DNA from: Morella rubra
Lineage: Eukaryota; Streptophyta; Magnoliopsida; Fagales; Myricaceae
Direction of reading: 5' to 3'
Assembly: GCA_003952965.2 (NCBI GenBank)
Contig: CM025850.1
Span: 1,036,378 to 1,100,377 of the forward strand
DNA length: 64,000 bases
The notes beneath the pieces are model-generated. The model searched no databases. It saw only the letters and a program-made list of their open reading frames with translations, and was not told the DNA's origin. Both the position numbers and the translations under genes were made by a program. Shown here one piece after another: positions 34,755 through 48,300 of this stretch (position 1 is the stretch's first letter; each line of letters starts with the position of its first letter).

Positions 34755-35989
34755 ATATAGATCTTATCTAAGGGAATTTATTCTTGTATTTTTTACATAT
34801 CAACGTTATTGATGTTATATTATATATATAAATATATAAGAAAAAAAAGATATAAGGTATATATTTTATGGCATTGCATATATAATTACCAAAAAAGATA
34901 TAAGGTATGTATTTTATGTCATTGTATATGTAATTACATTAATAAAATAAAATATTATTACATGAAGCATATAAAGATAGACCATGATCATCTCAACTTT
35001 CTAGATATTTTACTAAGACCTTACTTCAAATCCTACATATTATTTACTATTTCTTATTTTAAACTTGATGGTGATTTGGTGACGAAAATTTCCAGACATC
35101 GCCAATGACCACCCAATTTTTCTCGTAAGTTCCAACTCTTCGCTTGAAAGAGACAAAATGGACAAGGAGTCATTAGAGAACAAACATCCGATGCCTAAGT
35201 TAGCAAAGTATCCATCTCTTTAATAGAATTGTAATCTAAAAATATGAGAAGACATACATCATGCCATCATTAATAATTAATTCTCACTCCTTTTATGATC
35301 AAGAGGATGTGACAATTTTTTATTTTGTAAGAAATTGTGATCCTTTCTATATTCTACATATATTAGATTTGTGATTGGTGGGACAAATATGGAATGATCT
35401 ATATTTAGACATTCCTTCTTAATTAGTCGCACTTGAGCACCTTTTCATCTCGATTCTTAGGTCAGGTCCTAAGTGTATTCGAAACTAAGGCTTCTCGGGC
35501 CTAAAAATATAACTGCTTCTCCTCTATGGGCTTCTTACCGATGTGTCTCTCTTCCACATTTAGGCCAACTTCGTTTGTCCCATAAAAATTATTTTAAATA
35601 TGATAAATTATGACAAAAAAAATTTAATTAGTCAAAAAATAATAGGGCGAAAGTAAAATTTTATTTTTTGAGATATATTTTTTTGGAATTTGTGAGCATA
35701 GTGGACCCATCTAAGGATGTTTGAAAGAGAAAATTTTTAAAATTTATGATTTCAAAAATTCTCTAAAATGTTTGTTTAATGGTCTTGAAAACATTTTTTT
35801 TAATTTCAAAAATATTTTTTAATCCAAACATTATTTTTCGACCCAAAAATATTTTAATGTTTATAAAATTTTCTAATTAATAATAGACCTCAATTTCTGT
35901 GAAAAATAATACAACAATTAAATTTGTTATTATTAAAAATATGTTTTCAAAAACAAAAACAAACCTATAATTATTTCCAAGATAGTCGA

Positions 35990-36125
35990 TTTAACCAGAC
36001 CCGGTTCGAGTCAAACGGACCAAACTCAGGTTCCAGACAAACGGACCGTTAGCTGCTCGGGTTCGCTTCTGGTCTTCATTTCTCGGCGTTGAGGAAGATT
36101 CAACAGAGACAAGTATTGGACTAAG
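35990..36125 (+). other. probable non-coding first exon of the 37.3-kb gene
   Basis: A GC-richer stretch ending 'attggactaag' is followed by a clean donor (gtaagg at 36126). It lies 1.1 kb upstream of the start codon at 37264, with no other candidate gene between. Acceptors just before that ATG (gttaag or gatag) would complete a leader intron. The 5' end is not defined. Confidence 0.4.
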
Positions 36126-37263
36126 GTAAGGAGAAAAAAAAAAGGAAAAACTAAATCCTTTTTCCTATTTTCTGTCTTTCTCATTTGTCTTCTCCTGGTT
36201 TTCTTGAAGTGCTGATCATTAGGCTTCTTGCGGGGTCCCCGGTAGTATATCTGTTGTCTATTAGTTCTTTACTTTTTGTTAATTGGGGCCTTCATGATCA
36301 CTCGTTTGATTTTATTTCCATTTTGGAGGTTTTTACATCTTACGTACGATAAAATTACTATCATAAATCTATTGTTCTTTCTTTAAATTTTCTGTGCTTT
36401 CGTGTAAGCCATTTAGGTATGTGTTTCTTTAGCATAATTGCGTTTATAGATAACCTAGCTATACGCTATCAATGGGATTTGACCAGAGTATCCACCTCTC
36501 TTTTTTTCAATTATATGATGGTCTTCGTTGGTGTTTATTTTCGGGTATTCGTTTTTAAACTACAGCAATTTGGTGCCGTAGCTTGCTTTATAGTCTGTGG
36601 TTGAGCCACTTGGTTGTTCCAATCTAATTGAGGTGGGTAGTGGCATAGCATATGCAATAATGTAATGCTCTGTTTTTCTTTTTTGTGCTTTAAGTACTCT
36701 GCTAATGTGCTATACTGGGTTCAGGTTTATTGCACGAGAAATGTCGAGGGATAAGAAAGGATCTTTGGCAGTGGGAGTGATTTTTTTTTTCTCTTCATCA
36801 TTTTTACTATCAGAAAAGTTAGAGGAAGTGACTTGCGTAAAAATTCTTAGCTGAGGTTATTGTCGAGTGGTTGAAGGATGATGCTTTAAAAAAATTGGAA
36901 AAGCTGAGGAAAGTCATTTTTAATAAACACTTTCTATTTTACCGCTTTCTTTTTCTGCTACCAAGAGTCCTTAAACCATTGCTTATGATAATCAATCTCT
37001 AGTTATGGCCTTTTCAGTGTCATGTCCACCCTTTCCATATACATCAATCAAATGCCTCCTTTATGAAACTTTGATTTGGCTCTAGTCTTTTGTTGAAGTA
37101 AATTTAACTTTATACTACTTATCAAAAATAAATAAATAAATAAATAAAAAACTTTATAAGGTTTCCTCAAGTCTGATAATTTATTAAGTAATTGGGCATT
37201 ATATCTGATGGCTACTATGTTTGATTGGTCTACCATTCAAGCTGCGCTGTTAAGCTGATAGTA

Positions 37264-39947
37264 ATGAGACGGCAGGGGCAGTATACCCATTCAGGTGCCA
37301 ATCCGTATGTCAGTGGCCAGATGCAGCAAATGTCTGGTCAGAGGATGGAAAACAAGCCAAGTCCTTTCCAGGGGCGACTAGAGGCCTTCACTCCCGAGAG
37401 GGATCTTCCTTATGGGGCCTTGAATGAGGAGGGACAATGGAGATGGGAAAGGGATGGACCAAAAGTGTCCAATTCAATGGCGTCTTATGTGTCCAATGAA
37501 GGCAAGTGTTATTTGTTGTCTTTGTTAGTATGCGTGTTTGATCACATATGCATGTGTATTTGAGCACATATGCGTGTGTGCTAGTGGTCCCTCACATTAT
37601 GGACAGAACATTTCCTGTTTATATGTTTTCCATGTTGAGGACAGGACTAAATGTGCTTAGTTATATGTGAGATGTGGAACTGTTAAGTGTGATTATTTCA
37701 TGTTGGATCTGTGACTCGAAGACAATTGTGTATGGTAGCTATATAACTGCTTGCCTAATGCTAATGTATTTGCTTTTTAGTGGAAAAGGTCAAATGGTTA
37801 TGTTGATCGTGAAACATTATACCTTTTTTCACTTGACTGAGTAATTCAACAATATATGAGATGTTGTTTCCGTAAATTTTTGTAAGGGGGAAGAGGGTGT
37901 CTATATGTGCAAATTCCCCACACTGTGGTTGCCATAGAGTTTCAGACTATTGGAATCTTTTTTGTAAGATCGGTACAGTTTTGTTTTCCACATGCTTTGG
38001 TGAATTGTCAGATATGCCTGAAACAGGGACAAAACTGGAGAATGTGGAAAAAAGCTGTATCAGTTTGCAGTACATTTTTTCATTTTTGACCTGTTATGCA
38101 TTTTGCTCCCCCCCCCGCCAAAAAAAAAAAAAAGAGAAATTTAATGAAATTGGCCCAACAAAGAACTAGTTTCTGGCTTCGTCCTTTGCCGAAAGGTGTA
38201 TGGCAATAACAACTTTTTCTGGCGAGTATTTTTGTTAATTTATATCAAGGGGGTGTTACAACTTAAGCTTCATTTCAGTTTTTTGTCATCATGCTTCATG
38301 TATGGGTTTGTTATCAATAGAATGCTCTTAGTGGGTAGAGCAATATAATGCTCTTATCTTGTGTGGGGCAGATGAGAACCAAGTGCGTAACCTTAGATGC
38401 TTAGTCCTTTGTTTTGAGGCGGTATTGGGGTTTAAGATTAATCTCTCCAAATCTGAGGTCATTGCTATTGCTAGCGTTGGAAATGTTCAAGTTTTGGCTG
38501 ATATCCTGGGTTGTAGAGTTTCTTCACTACCAATGACCTATCTTGGGCTTCCTCCTGGAGCTAAATTTAAAAGTGTTCGCCCTAGGACGACATTGTTGAA
38601 AGAGTTGAAAGAAGGTTGGCAGGTTGAAAGCGAATTTAACTTTCGAAGGGGGGAAGGATTACTTTGATTAAATCCATGCTATCTAGCCTCCCAACATATT
38701 CTTTTGTCTCTATTTCCAAGCCCTATTGCGGTGTCTAACATATTGGAGAAGCTTCAAAGGGATTTTTTGTGGGGAAGTGGTGGAGATGAGCATAAATTTC
38801 ACCTGATCAATTGGGCTAAAGTTTGTTCTCCTATTAGTTCTGGTGGGTTGGGTCTAAGGCGGCTACCTTTGTAATAAAGCGTTATTAGGGAAGTGGCTGT
38901 GGCGGTTTGATTCAGATAGAGACAACTTGTGGAGTTTAGTCATTATGGAGAAGTATGGTATCGAGGTGGGTGGATGGAGCACTATGGAGGTCCATGGATC
39001 TTATGGTGTGAGCTTATGGAAGCATATCAGTAATGGATGGACCTTTTTCAGAGAGAATATTCAATTTGTGGTGGGTTGTGGTTTAAGAGTCCGTTTCTGG
39101 CACAACTATTGGTGTGGGGAGAGACATTTGAGGTTTGCATTCTCCCTTTTATTTTCTTTAGCCCACTGCAAGGATGTTTTGGTGGCGGAGTGTTTGGAGG
39201 GAGGCTCCGGAGTGAATGTTTGGAATGTCCAATTTGCCAGAACTATTAACGATTGAGAGATGGATGAATTTTCGGCCTTCTACTCTTTACTCTATTCAAA
39301 GGTTTTAAGGAGAGGGGATGAAGACAAGATGATATGGCTGGGCTCCAAAAATGGTGCATTCTCAGTTAAGACAATGTATGGGCTCCTTATAAGAAGTTCC
39401 GCTGAGGGCTTTCCTTGGCATCAGTGCTGGAAGACTTTGGCTCCCTTTGGAGTCTTTTTCTTTGTGTGGGAGGCTGCTCATGGGAAAGTTTTGACTATTG
39501 ACAACTTAAGGAGGAGGAGCTTTTGCTTGATTGAGTGATGTTATCTGTGTAAAAATGATGGTGTGCATTGTTCGGTTGCTTGAGGGTTGTGTTCATTTGT
39601 GTTTAGTATTCTGAATATCTCCTGGGTTATGCCTAGGATGGTGAGGTGTTGGAGAAGGAAGTTTGATGACCCAATTGCTTTGGCAGTTTGGAAGATGATT
39701 CCTCCTTGTGTTTGGTGGAGTTTGTGGAGGGAGAGGAACGAAAGATGCTTTGAAGATAGGGCGGTGTTGGAGTGTTTGAGGGGCATTTTGTTGCAATCTC
39801 TTTTTCTTTGGGCAAAGTCGTGTTGGGCTTTCCTTTTCGGGTTACCCAGTTAGGTTTTTAGCTTGTATGGTTTAAGCGTTTTCAGTATAGTCTCTTTTAC
39901 TATTAACACATCTTATTTTTAATAAAGCTTAACTTATCAAAAAAAAA

Positions 39948-40002
<55 letters not shown>

Positions 40003-43000
40003 ATATATAATGTGGCAAATCTTTTCATGGGATTAATTACAAAAGTATTTGATATAGTTCAAAATGATGTCGATGATAAAATTTTCATACTGATTCTGAT
40101 CATGGACGCCATCTTACATATGACTTCTGTCATGCAGTCCTCGACTGGACATTTTTGCATTTTGAGGCAACTGTCAAACTGTTTGCAGTTTAGTCCCCCT
40201 GGGTGCCTATCATATCCATTTTCTTATTTACCACAGTATGGATTGCTTTCCATATAAAATTCTTAAATATAGCATAATTGTTTAAGTGAGGCAACAAGCC
40301 ACCATTCTTTCTTGATGAGCTCTAGCAGATATATCTTGTGTTTTTACCAGAGATAAATCCCTTTCCACTAGAACAAGTCCCTTATAAGCCAAGCGAACAC
40401 TCATGAAGTACATTGAGCTATGACTGTTATCTGTCCACCAATAAACTGAAGGTTCTCAGTGAAAACAGAAAAGATTCAATAAGATCCTCTTTTATGAAGC
40501 AAATAATATTTAAGAGTTCTTAGAATCAACTAGCTGAGGACTATTCTTCTCAAGGCTTTTATAACTAGTGTACACACATGTATGCATACATTGTTCCCTA
40601 AGAAAAATGAAAACAGTGGGGTTGGTTGAGGCCATTCTTTTGTTTTCTGCATTTGGAACAGAATTAGGGGGCCTGGGAAGTGGGTAACTTCAACAAAATA
40701 CTGGTGTGTCATCTTCTTTTTCTTCCTCCTCTCTCTGTAATAAGTGAAATAGTGTGATGGCTTTAGGTTTAGGTTATACCAGAACTGAAAATGCCTTTGC
40801 TATTATGGTGCAGATATGTTTTTCTGTGCTTTCATTTATGTTCATGGTTGTAAATACCATCATTGGTTTCATAACCCTGCATCTTACTTTAAAGTGTCAA
40901 GGGCATGCAACTTTCGTTTTCTAAACCAGTGTTTTGAATTCTTACGCCCTTAGAGGCACATGCTTGTTGTAATATAGGTGAAGGCGGTGATGCTCCAAGA
41001 TCCTATTTTCAAAGTCAGAGGCCTGATCCAAAACTGGCTTCAGAAAGACAAAGCAACAGTGATACCAGATCTCAAACACATGAGGAAAATAGGGACATTG
41101 GATTTGAGGGCAATCCAATGTTGCACACTTTTGAAGGTCTTGAGCAGAAATTCCATGATGACATTGTGAAACTTGCCAAGGATCAGAACGACACTGAAGA
41201 CGCTGAAAATGCAAGACATAGAGAGGTTATTACATATTTGAATGTGCAGTTTTTCTTTGCTACTGCAGCTGGCTTGTTAATGCATTTTCCATGAGGCTAT
41301 GAAAATGTTGGATAAAGAATGTCAGTGATCCCAGAAAAATCACCTCAATTCAGTTTCATCTGCACAAACTTTCTTGTGTCACTTTGTCAAATTTTGCCTC
41401 ATCATTATCAAAATGAGTAATCTTCAAGTCTTTCCACACTGTTGTATTACATAACTGGAAAAAATGTTTTATGAATTTATGGTGGTTTGACCCATAAAAG
41501 GCTTGAAAGAAACCTAGTCAGCAAACCCTAACAATTTCAGGCGGAAATACTGAGCCTCAGGACTGATATACTCTTATAATGCTGGTCAAAGGGTACTAGT
41601 CCCCCCTCAAATCTTGGGGTTTGCTGAGTAGGCTTCTTTTAGGTCTGTTATAAGCCACATTGTCATAAGAAAGGGACTGCTTCTCTGGTTGTATTTGTAT
41701 ATCTTTCCAGATACACGATGAACACAAAATGATCACACACGTTAATTACAGAGTAATCAAGATGGCCACAGAATGGGTTTTGATGAACACCCTCCTCCAA
41801 TGCCATAATAGTACCATGATATATCTTTTCCGGACAAGCCATGAGCTGAGATGATGGTTGGAAGACAAGGTGAAAAACGTGAGTGGGGTGGCAATCTAAG
41901 GCAGTTGTTTAATTTTGGATGACTGCATTTGAACATAAAATTGTAGGCATCTGACAAGTTGAGAGTGGGAGGGGACAAGTCCCTGTTCCACTGAAACTAT
42001 ATGGGATTAACGGATCTAATGATATTTGTTCTCAGTTTGACAGGCACTGATGTTTTACTAGATAACTAATTCAGTTCATACAAATTCATAAGATGCTATT
42101 TCACTAGAGTGATGCTTCAATCCTGTAAATAAAGACCGGAATATTATCCTTTTGGTATGCACCCAAACATGGCAGGGACTTGACTTGGTCTGCTTACTAG
42201 CTCCTATCTAGTGAGATGCTGCCGGTCTTTGCAGGAGTTATTCAACCAAAGGTTGGAGGACTAGAGTCCTGGACCCAGCTCAAATCTACCAAGGCTTATT
42301 TCATACATGGCTCTGTTAGGTCCTAGCCTGTAAGATTTGGAAAAATCTTAAGTGAGGATGTCAGCTGAACATTCATGGAGTAATTGTTTGCATTTTCTAC
42401 ATTGCTGTGAACACTGTTTAATTGTTGCCATAATGTAAAGGTGTCTTCTGTCGCATTCATATAATGTAAAATGAAAAATCAACAATTTGGCCTTCAGATA
42501 CTCGACGCATTTTAGAAACTGCCACTTGAGCTGTACAATGCTCCTAAAGGTTAAGGAACGGCTTATTACCATGGCAACAAATCCCTTTGCAAGAGGGTTC
42601 AGGAGTCTTTCCTAAACAATGGCTAACTTATAGTGTTGTTAGCAGCACTTTGTTCTCTCTGCCTATAAAACCCACATCTTATGGTTCTCTAAATCTTGTA
42701 GGTTTGTGTTATTTTGTTTCTGGTAGGGATTAACCAGCTGTCCAGCCACTATTAAGATGGGTGCACAAGGATTGGTTCCATGGTTGGAGGTTGAATTTAC
42801 CACGAATTTTGACATGATTCTTTTTCTTGACCTAATCTTCAATATGCAACTCTTTCATTCTGCAGAAAATAATCGCAATAAATGCTCAGTACGAGGAACA
42901 AATAGCAGCACTTCGAGCACGGCATGCTGGTCGTAGAGATGAATTCCTACGGATGGAATCACATGCACGGCAACATCAGTACCGGCAAGCCTTGATGGAT

Positions 43001-43219
43001 CAGTACCCTAACAGTGGTGCCGGTTCTGGTGATCCTCATGGTTACAGGGAAATTTCAACCTCTGTTACTGTAGAGGAGGCACAAAGAGGCTACAATGCTG
43101 ATCATTTTGATTCATATAGAGAACGTACTCGATTTCTCGGGGGTGCCAGGAATCAAGGACTCGAGCCAAGAGGTTCATATCCTGGAGGTCGTGTTTATGA
43201 TACTGGCTCACGCTACTAG
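37264..43219 (+). CDS. uncharacterised Gln/Arg-rich plant protein with a coiled-coil-like middle
   Basis: Three coding exons (37264-37501, 40978-41225 and 42866-43219) join in phase to give 279 aa. The N-terminus is Gly/Gln/Met-rich ([19 protein letters not shown]). It contains [14 protein letters not shown] and [11 protein letters not shown]. The middle is acidic and helical ([19 protein letters not shown], then [20 protein letters not shown] and [18 protein letters not shown]), so a coiled coil is likely. The tail is [14 protein letters not shown] and then [13 protein letters not shown] see no enzyme motif, signal peptide or membrane segment. The layout resembles a conserved plant protein of unknown function. 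Exon 1 ends GAAG followed by gcaagt, a GC donor with otherwise perfect consensus; the next intron is GT-AG. The first coding intron is 3.5 kb because a LINE fragment sits in it. It looks intact. Confidence 0.85.
37502..37507 (+). promoter_or_regulatory. non-canonical GC splice donor
   Basis: The exon/intron border reads AATGAAG|gcaagt. A GT donor cannot replace it without breaking the frame that joins VSNE to [12 protein letters not shown] at the acceptor aatatag (40971-40977). AG|GCAAGT is exactly the consensus of the rare GC-AG introns, which often spread to alternative splicing. Confidence 0.75.
38330..39952 (+). mobile_element. 5'-truncated L1-type LINE in the host-gene intron
   Basis: Pieces of a plant L1 ORF2 appear in order. 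The late reverse-transcriptase region comes first ([19 protein letters not shown], then [11 protein letters not shown] and [10 protein letters not shown]). Next is the stretch after it ([20 protein letters not shown], then [10 protein letters not shown] and GGLGLRR). Last is the C-terminal zinc-knuckle-like zf-RVT region ([12 protein letters not shown], then [20 protein letters not shown]). The frames change several times and contain stops, so it is inactive. The active-site FADD box and all 5' parts are missing, consistent with truncation on insertion. It ends with a poly(A) tract (39939-39951). It lies in sense orientation in the first coding intron of the 279-aa gene. No target duplication was recognised. 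Confidence 0.85.
39953..40000. repeat. (CA)n(TA)n microsatellite after the LINE tail
   Basis: About 17 CA units followed by TATA-type repeats begin right after the LINE poly(A). Such tracts commonly grow from retroelement tails. Confidence 0.85.
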
Positions 43220-43620
43220 TAATCTAGTTGTTTGGACCAAACACATGCCTTGCTGGTTTCTCCTGTCCTGGTCTATGCCATATTGTTTTGCCTGCTAATA
43301 CTGATACTAGTGGTGCTGTAATCCGTTCACCTTATGAAATATTTTACTCTTCCTTTCTCGTCTAGTAGACCATTGTTTTGGAAAAGCAAGAACGAATATC
43401 ATATACACTTGGAACAAACACTTGGCATGCAATCATAGCCGCAAAGCTTAGAACGAATATCATACGCGCTTGAACTCTCGTCTCTAACCCCTCACTCAGG
43501 TCGTGGTTCAACATCTAGCATGCCCCTTGTCAAGGCTTCCAAGCATCTCGCACACAGGCACCGGCACGCTTAAAACACAGCACGACGCCCATGGGCTGGC
43601 AACTAACCACCCTCCAGTAG
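43220..43620. other. 3' region of the 279-aa gene and intergenic DNA
   Basis: No coding sequence was seen. Two short phrases, 'agaacgaatatcatanncncttg', recur near 43390 and 43452, a minor local duplication. Confidence 0.4.
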
Positions 43621-43624
43621 GGCG

Positions 43625-45365
43625 GCTTAATATTTAGAGGCCTTGTGCAAGTCATAAAAATGAGGCCTTTTAATTTAGAAATAAAAAAATTAATAAATTC
43701 AAAATTAAATCATAAATTTGTTTCTTACCTTTTTAGATGCAAAAGTACTAATTAAACTTTTGTATTCAAGTTTACCCAATAAATTAGTTTTTATAGATAA
43801 AATTGCTAAAGCTGCTAATCTATCTTGAGACATAGTTGTTCATAAATAATTTTTTATAATCTTTAGTTTTAAAAAAATTATTATTAATTTATGTCATTGG
43901 AATTTTTTTCAAACTTTTAATTTCGAAAATAAATCCAAACCATCAACATAAGAATGCATGTCATGCTTAAGAAAATTTTTCAATTGAGATAATTTTTTTT
44001 TTCTAAAGCGCAATCATTAAAAGATTTTAATCTTTCAAGACCAAACAAAAAGCGAATATGTCGTCATACTTTGCAAATAATTCAAATCTATCATGCATAG
44101 AAGATATTACTTGATCAATTTTGATAGATTTCTTTATGATTTCATCATCTCATCATCATTTTAATCGAATTGTTTTTTTCTATGAATGACATGCTTTTTA
44201 CAGAATATAGCTTCTATATCTATCTCAACTGCAACTTGTTTAGATAAATCCAAAGCAGATTAAAGCCATTTCTCTATCGTTTTTGAAATAAGAAATAACT
44301 CCCTTTAATTTATCCATAGCAAGATCTATACGCATATTTTCAAGTTCTACGCTCCTACTAACTGAATTTTAGCAAACAATATTTCATACCAAATATTCAT
44401 TTCCAATAGAAATTCAAAGTTTTCAATCTTATAGGTTGCTAAGCATTTGACTTCACTCCTTGTTTTAGGATCTTCACTAACTTCTCTCATTTCAGTAAAA
44501 CATCCCTAATTTTTTGGGCTTGAAATTTTAGAGCTTTGACACTTTCAATGCGAGTTTTCCAATTTGTTTGGGACAAAGGTTTAGGAGTCGAAGTAATACT
44601 CTCATAAAACTTTCCATCTTTTTGTAGAAGAAGCAAATAAAGAATATATATGTTGTACTACTCCAAAAAATGATATTGCTTTAGCGCATGAATTAGCCAT
44701 ATCACAAAGAACTAAATTCAAACTATGGCAGCCACAAGGAGTATAAAGTGCTCTAGGTTTAGGATTTAAACCTAAGAGCCTTTTTTGCATACCTTGTTTG
44801 TTACCTTTCATGTTAGATCCTTTATCATAGCCTTTTCCTCTAACATCATCCACATCAAGATCATGTTTTCTTAGTGTACTTAAAAGTTCGTCAAAAAGTC
44901 ATTTCCCCGATGTGTTATCTACCATAGAAAATTCTAAAAAGTGCTCATCAATCTTTATTATACTTACTGAAGTATCAACACTTAGTAGTATAACAATCAT
45001 TTGTTCTTGATGACTTGCATCAGAAGTACAATCAAGAATAACCAAGTAATATTTTGCTCTTTTGATTTTCTTGATGATCATACTTTTGACTTCATTGGCT
45101 AACATCAAGATCAACTCATTTTGTGTATTATGTCCCAAGTAATGATTATGAATTTCATGTACTTGAACACGTCTAATGTGTTCTTGCATTATAAGATCAA
45201 ACTTTACTATCATCTCTATCATGCCTAAAAAGTTCCCATTATTATTATCATATAATTTTTCCTTCTTCCCCCAAAATGCAAGATGGTTTTTAGCTAACAT
45301 CTTCACCACAACAATCATTCTAACAAGAATTTTCATGAGTGTTGCCCGTAGTTATGCAGATAGTC
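43625..45365 (-). mobile_element. hAT-type transposase gene remnant (TTF zinc finger/DUF4371/hAT group)
   Basis: Minus-strand frames 44899-45336 and 44602-44853 carry long stretches typical of the plant TTF-type/DUF4371 hAT transposase-like family: VKMLAKNHLAFWGKKEKLYD, NNGNFLGMIEMIVKFD, IMQEHIRRVQ, EIHNHYLG, YYLVILDCTSDASHQEQM, then GKGYDKGSNMKGNKQGMQKR and YTPCGCHSLNLVLCDMANSC. In this family the D of LDCTSD and the G-x-C-H-x-L-N-L stretch belong to the catalytic core. The two frames are offset by a lesion near 44860-44898. The part toward 43625 is AT-rich and shows only degraded remains of the C-terminal hAT region. The N-terminal zinc finger is missing. It is dead. Terminal inverted repeats were not found. 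Confidence 0.8.
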
Positions 45366-45399
45366 GTGGACTATAAAATGTCTATGTAAGAGATTTAAG

Positions 45400-48300
45400 A
45401 ATGCGTTGTTCCAACATGTAGACGAGATGGAGGATCATTTATTCATAATTGATTTGACCAGATTTACACTTATTAGGTATTTCACGAAGATTCAATTTTA
45501 GAACTTCTAACCGGGTAGTGACTTTAAACCCAAATAGTGAGGATTTTGAGGGAAACATAAATGATGATATGAGAGACATGTTTGAAGATTTTGAGGCTGG
45601 AGCAGGGGTTGATGGGAACGCTAATCAAAATATGCCGAGTCTTAAAACAAATGAATTAGGGTCTGGAGACAGGTTTTTCATGTATACTAAGTTATGAGCG
45701 GATGTTGAGCAAGAGTTGTATCCCGGGTGTAAGAAGTACTCGAAGTTGTCTTTTCGTTGTTAGGTTACTTCATGTGAAGTTGAAGAATAATTTGACTACA
45801 AAGGCATTTGAAGATATGTTGAGGCATGATGTGGACATATTTAAAGGGAAAAAATAGTTTAGATCAGTGCCTGAAGAAGTCACTGGAGAAGAGATACTTT
45901 AACAACTTGTCGATACTGTTATGTTCATTTGTGAAGACTCAGAATAAGAGAAAATAGGTTAAAAATGAGTTGAGTTGGATGAAGCGCATCATATTCTTTG
46001 AGTTGTCATACTGGTCAAATTTGAAATTTCGACATAATTTGGACGTCATGCACATTGAGAATAATATTTGTGACAATGTGTTGGGAACTTTGTTGAACAT
46101 TGATGGTAAGACAAAGGACAATGCTAGTGCTGGAGGGACTTGGCATTAATGGGCATTAAAATGGAGTTGCATTTGCAGGTTCGGGTTCAGCACGAGGTGA
46201 TGCCTCAAGCATCTTTTACTTTAACAAAGGATGAATGTAAGAAGTGTTGTGAATGGCTGAAGGGTGTTAAGTTTCTAGATGGATACTCCTCTAACATATC
46301 CTTGTGCGTGAATATAAAAGAAAGGAAGATAATGAGTATGAAGAGTCACAACTCACACGTCTTGTTGCAACGACTATTACCGGCAATGATACACGGGTTG
46401 TCAGGAAACGAAGTGTGTACATCGTTGAATGAGTTAAGCTTATTCTTCAAAGACTTGTGCTCAAGAACAATATGTTTATACATTGTGGACTAGTTAGAGA
46501 AGGATATCCAAATGATTCTTTGAAAGTTGGAATATTTATTTCCTCCATATTTTTTACTATTATAGTTCATTTAGTTGTTCATTTACCTCAGGAAGTGAAA
46601 CTTGGGGGTCCAATTCAATTTCGGTGAATGTATCCAATGAAGAGGTACATGGGAAGATGAAACGTTTCATTAAGAACAGGCACGGTCTGAAGGCTTATAG
46701 TAAGAATTATGTGTTAAATGAATATCTAACTTTTTACTCAATGTATCTTAGTACAGTTGAGAAGAGATTCAATAGAAAAGACCGAAATTATGCCGACATA
46801 GAAGATCGAACTACTCTGAGTTGTCCTCTTTCTGTATTCACTCAAAATTTTCGTCCACTGGGAACTGGTAGGGATCATGATTTGGATAGAAAGGAATTTA
46901 CAAAAGCGTAATGGTACGTACTCCAACAACTGTTTGAAAATTAGCCAATGTATAGAGTAAGCGCATATTACAATCATTCTCATTTAAACACTTATCAGTT
47001 CATGATATTTTAATTTTATTATAAAATATTTATTTGTTAACATAGCGAGTTGGAAGAGATGATGAGGCAATCGCCAATAAATGTTGATAAGAGGCACCAA
47101 GAAGGATTTCCGTATATGTTTTTTAATCAGAAATCGGGTATTTATTTAATTGTCTTTATTATATGTTCAATTTTTATTAATCTTTTTTTTTTTCTCATTA
47201 ACACGTGTTTATTATTTTAGATTCAAACCATGCGTAAAAAATCTGGGCTCAGTGTCGGATGATTTGTACACATTAGTATCCGGTCCAGATTAATAGGCAC
47301 TTTGTTATTCTAGGTGTTGTAGTGAATGGAGTTAGGTTTTATACGGTCATTCGTGAAAAGTTTCGTAGTACTCAGAATAGTAGCATGGTTGTTTCGGGGG
47401 ACCATGCTGGGGAAGACGTTGATTTTTATGGCAAAGTTGTAGAGATTTACACGTTGCGTTATTTGCGTCATAATTTAGTTTATTTACTCAAATGTGACTA
47501 GTTTGACTTGAGTACTAAAAAATTAGGTCTTGATAAAAGTGGTCAGTTTGTTAGTATTAACACATCCTGAAAGTGATACAAAGATGACCTGTTCGTACTA
47601 GCGTCTCAAAGGAATCAAGTGTTTCATATCGATGATATGAAGTTGGGAGGTCATTGAAGATTGTGCAAAAGATTACCCCATAGAAACATGTATGATATTC
47701 CACCTATTAAAGAGGAAGTCTAGTGAAGATGGAGAAAGACCATCAAACAGTGAAGCATACCAAGAGAATGGTCTATTGAGCTTTTTGTGGACTTTAGCTC
47801 CTTTGACATGACCCCGTTAACTATAAATGAAGTCGTGGCTTATGTGCCAATAATTGATGAGAATGGTCCACTACAGTGTGAAATAGAAGGAAGCGGTGAT
47901 TTCTCGGAATCGTTTAGTGAAGATTGTAGTGATTCTGAAGAATATGACTCCGAGGATTAAAGTAACTTTATCAGTTTCAATTTACTTTGCGTTTGTATTT
48001 TATATTCATTTTGAAACATAATTCATTGTGTGTTTTTTCATTAATATTGATTTATTTGGTCACAGGACGACGTTATGCCAACGAGAGGAAAATGTCTTCG
48101 ATGCGATTTATCAGTTCAAGCTGAGAGTACTCCCGATACACTAGCAGCATCAGCTCATTTGCTTAGAGATTGCAGCGAATACTGTGCCCTACCATAGCCA
48201 GTTTAGGCACCCAAAGTAGTTCTGCGTGTAAGTTTTACCCCATCGATCTTGTTTAAATATTATAACTTTTAAATTTATATGCTTAATTGAATTTTAAATT

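Larger units (their letters stand above)
31650..35985. other. intergenic, repeat-rich, no gene
   Basis: AT-rich DNA with T-runs at 33031-33050, 33245-33262 and 33474-33491. 33400-33670 is the second copy of the repeat seen at 28580-28860. 33960-34375 looks like an old relative of the 1064-1441 MITE family ('tgcactccaaattttaaatt', 'ggtgaaattcttaaaatttaaagtttggagtg'). 34482-34754 duplicates 16286-16670. 35690-35965 is another AT-rich MITE-like block starting gatgtttgaaag. No supported coding exon was found. Confidence 0.45.
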
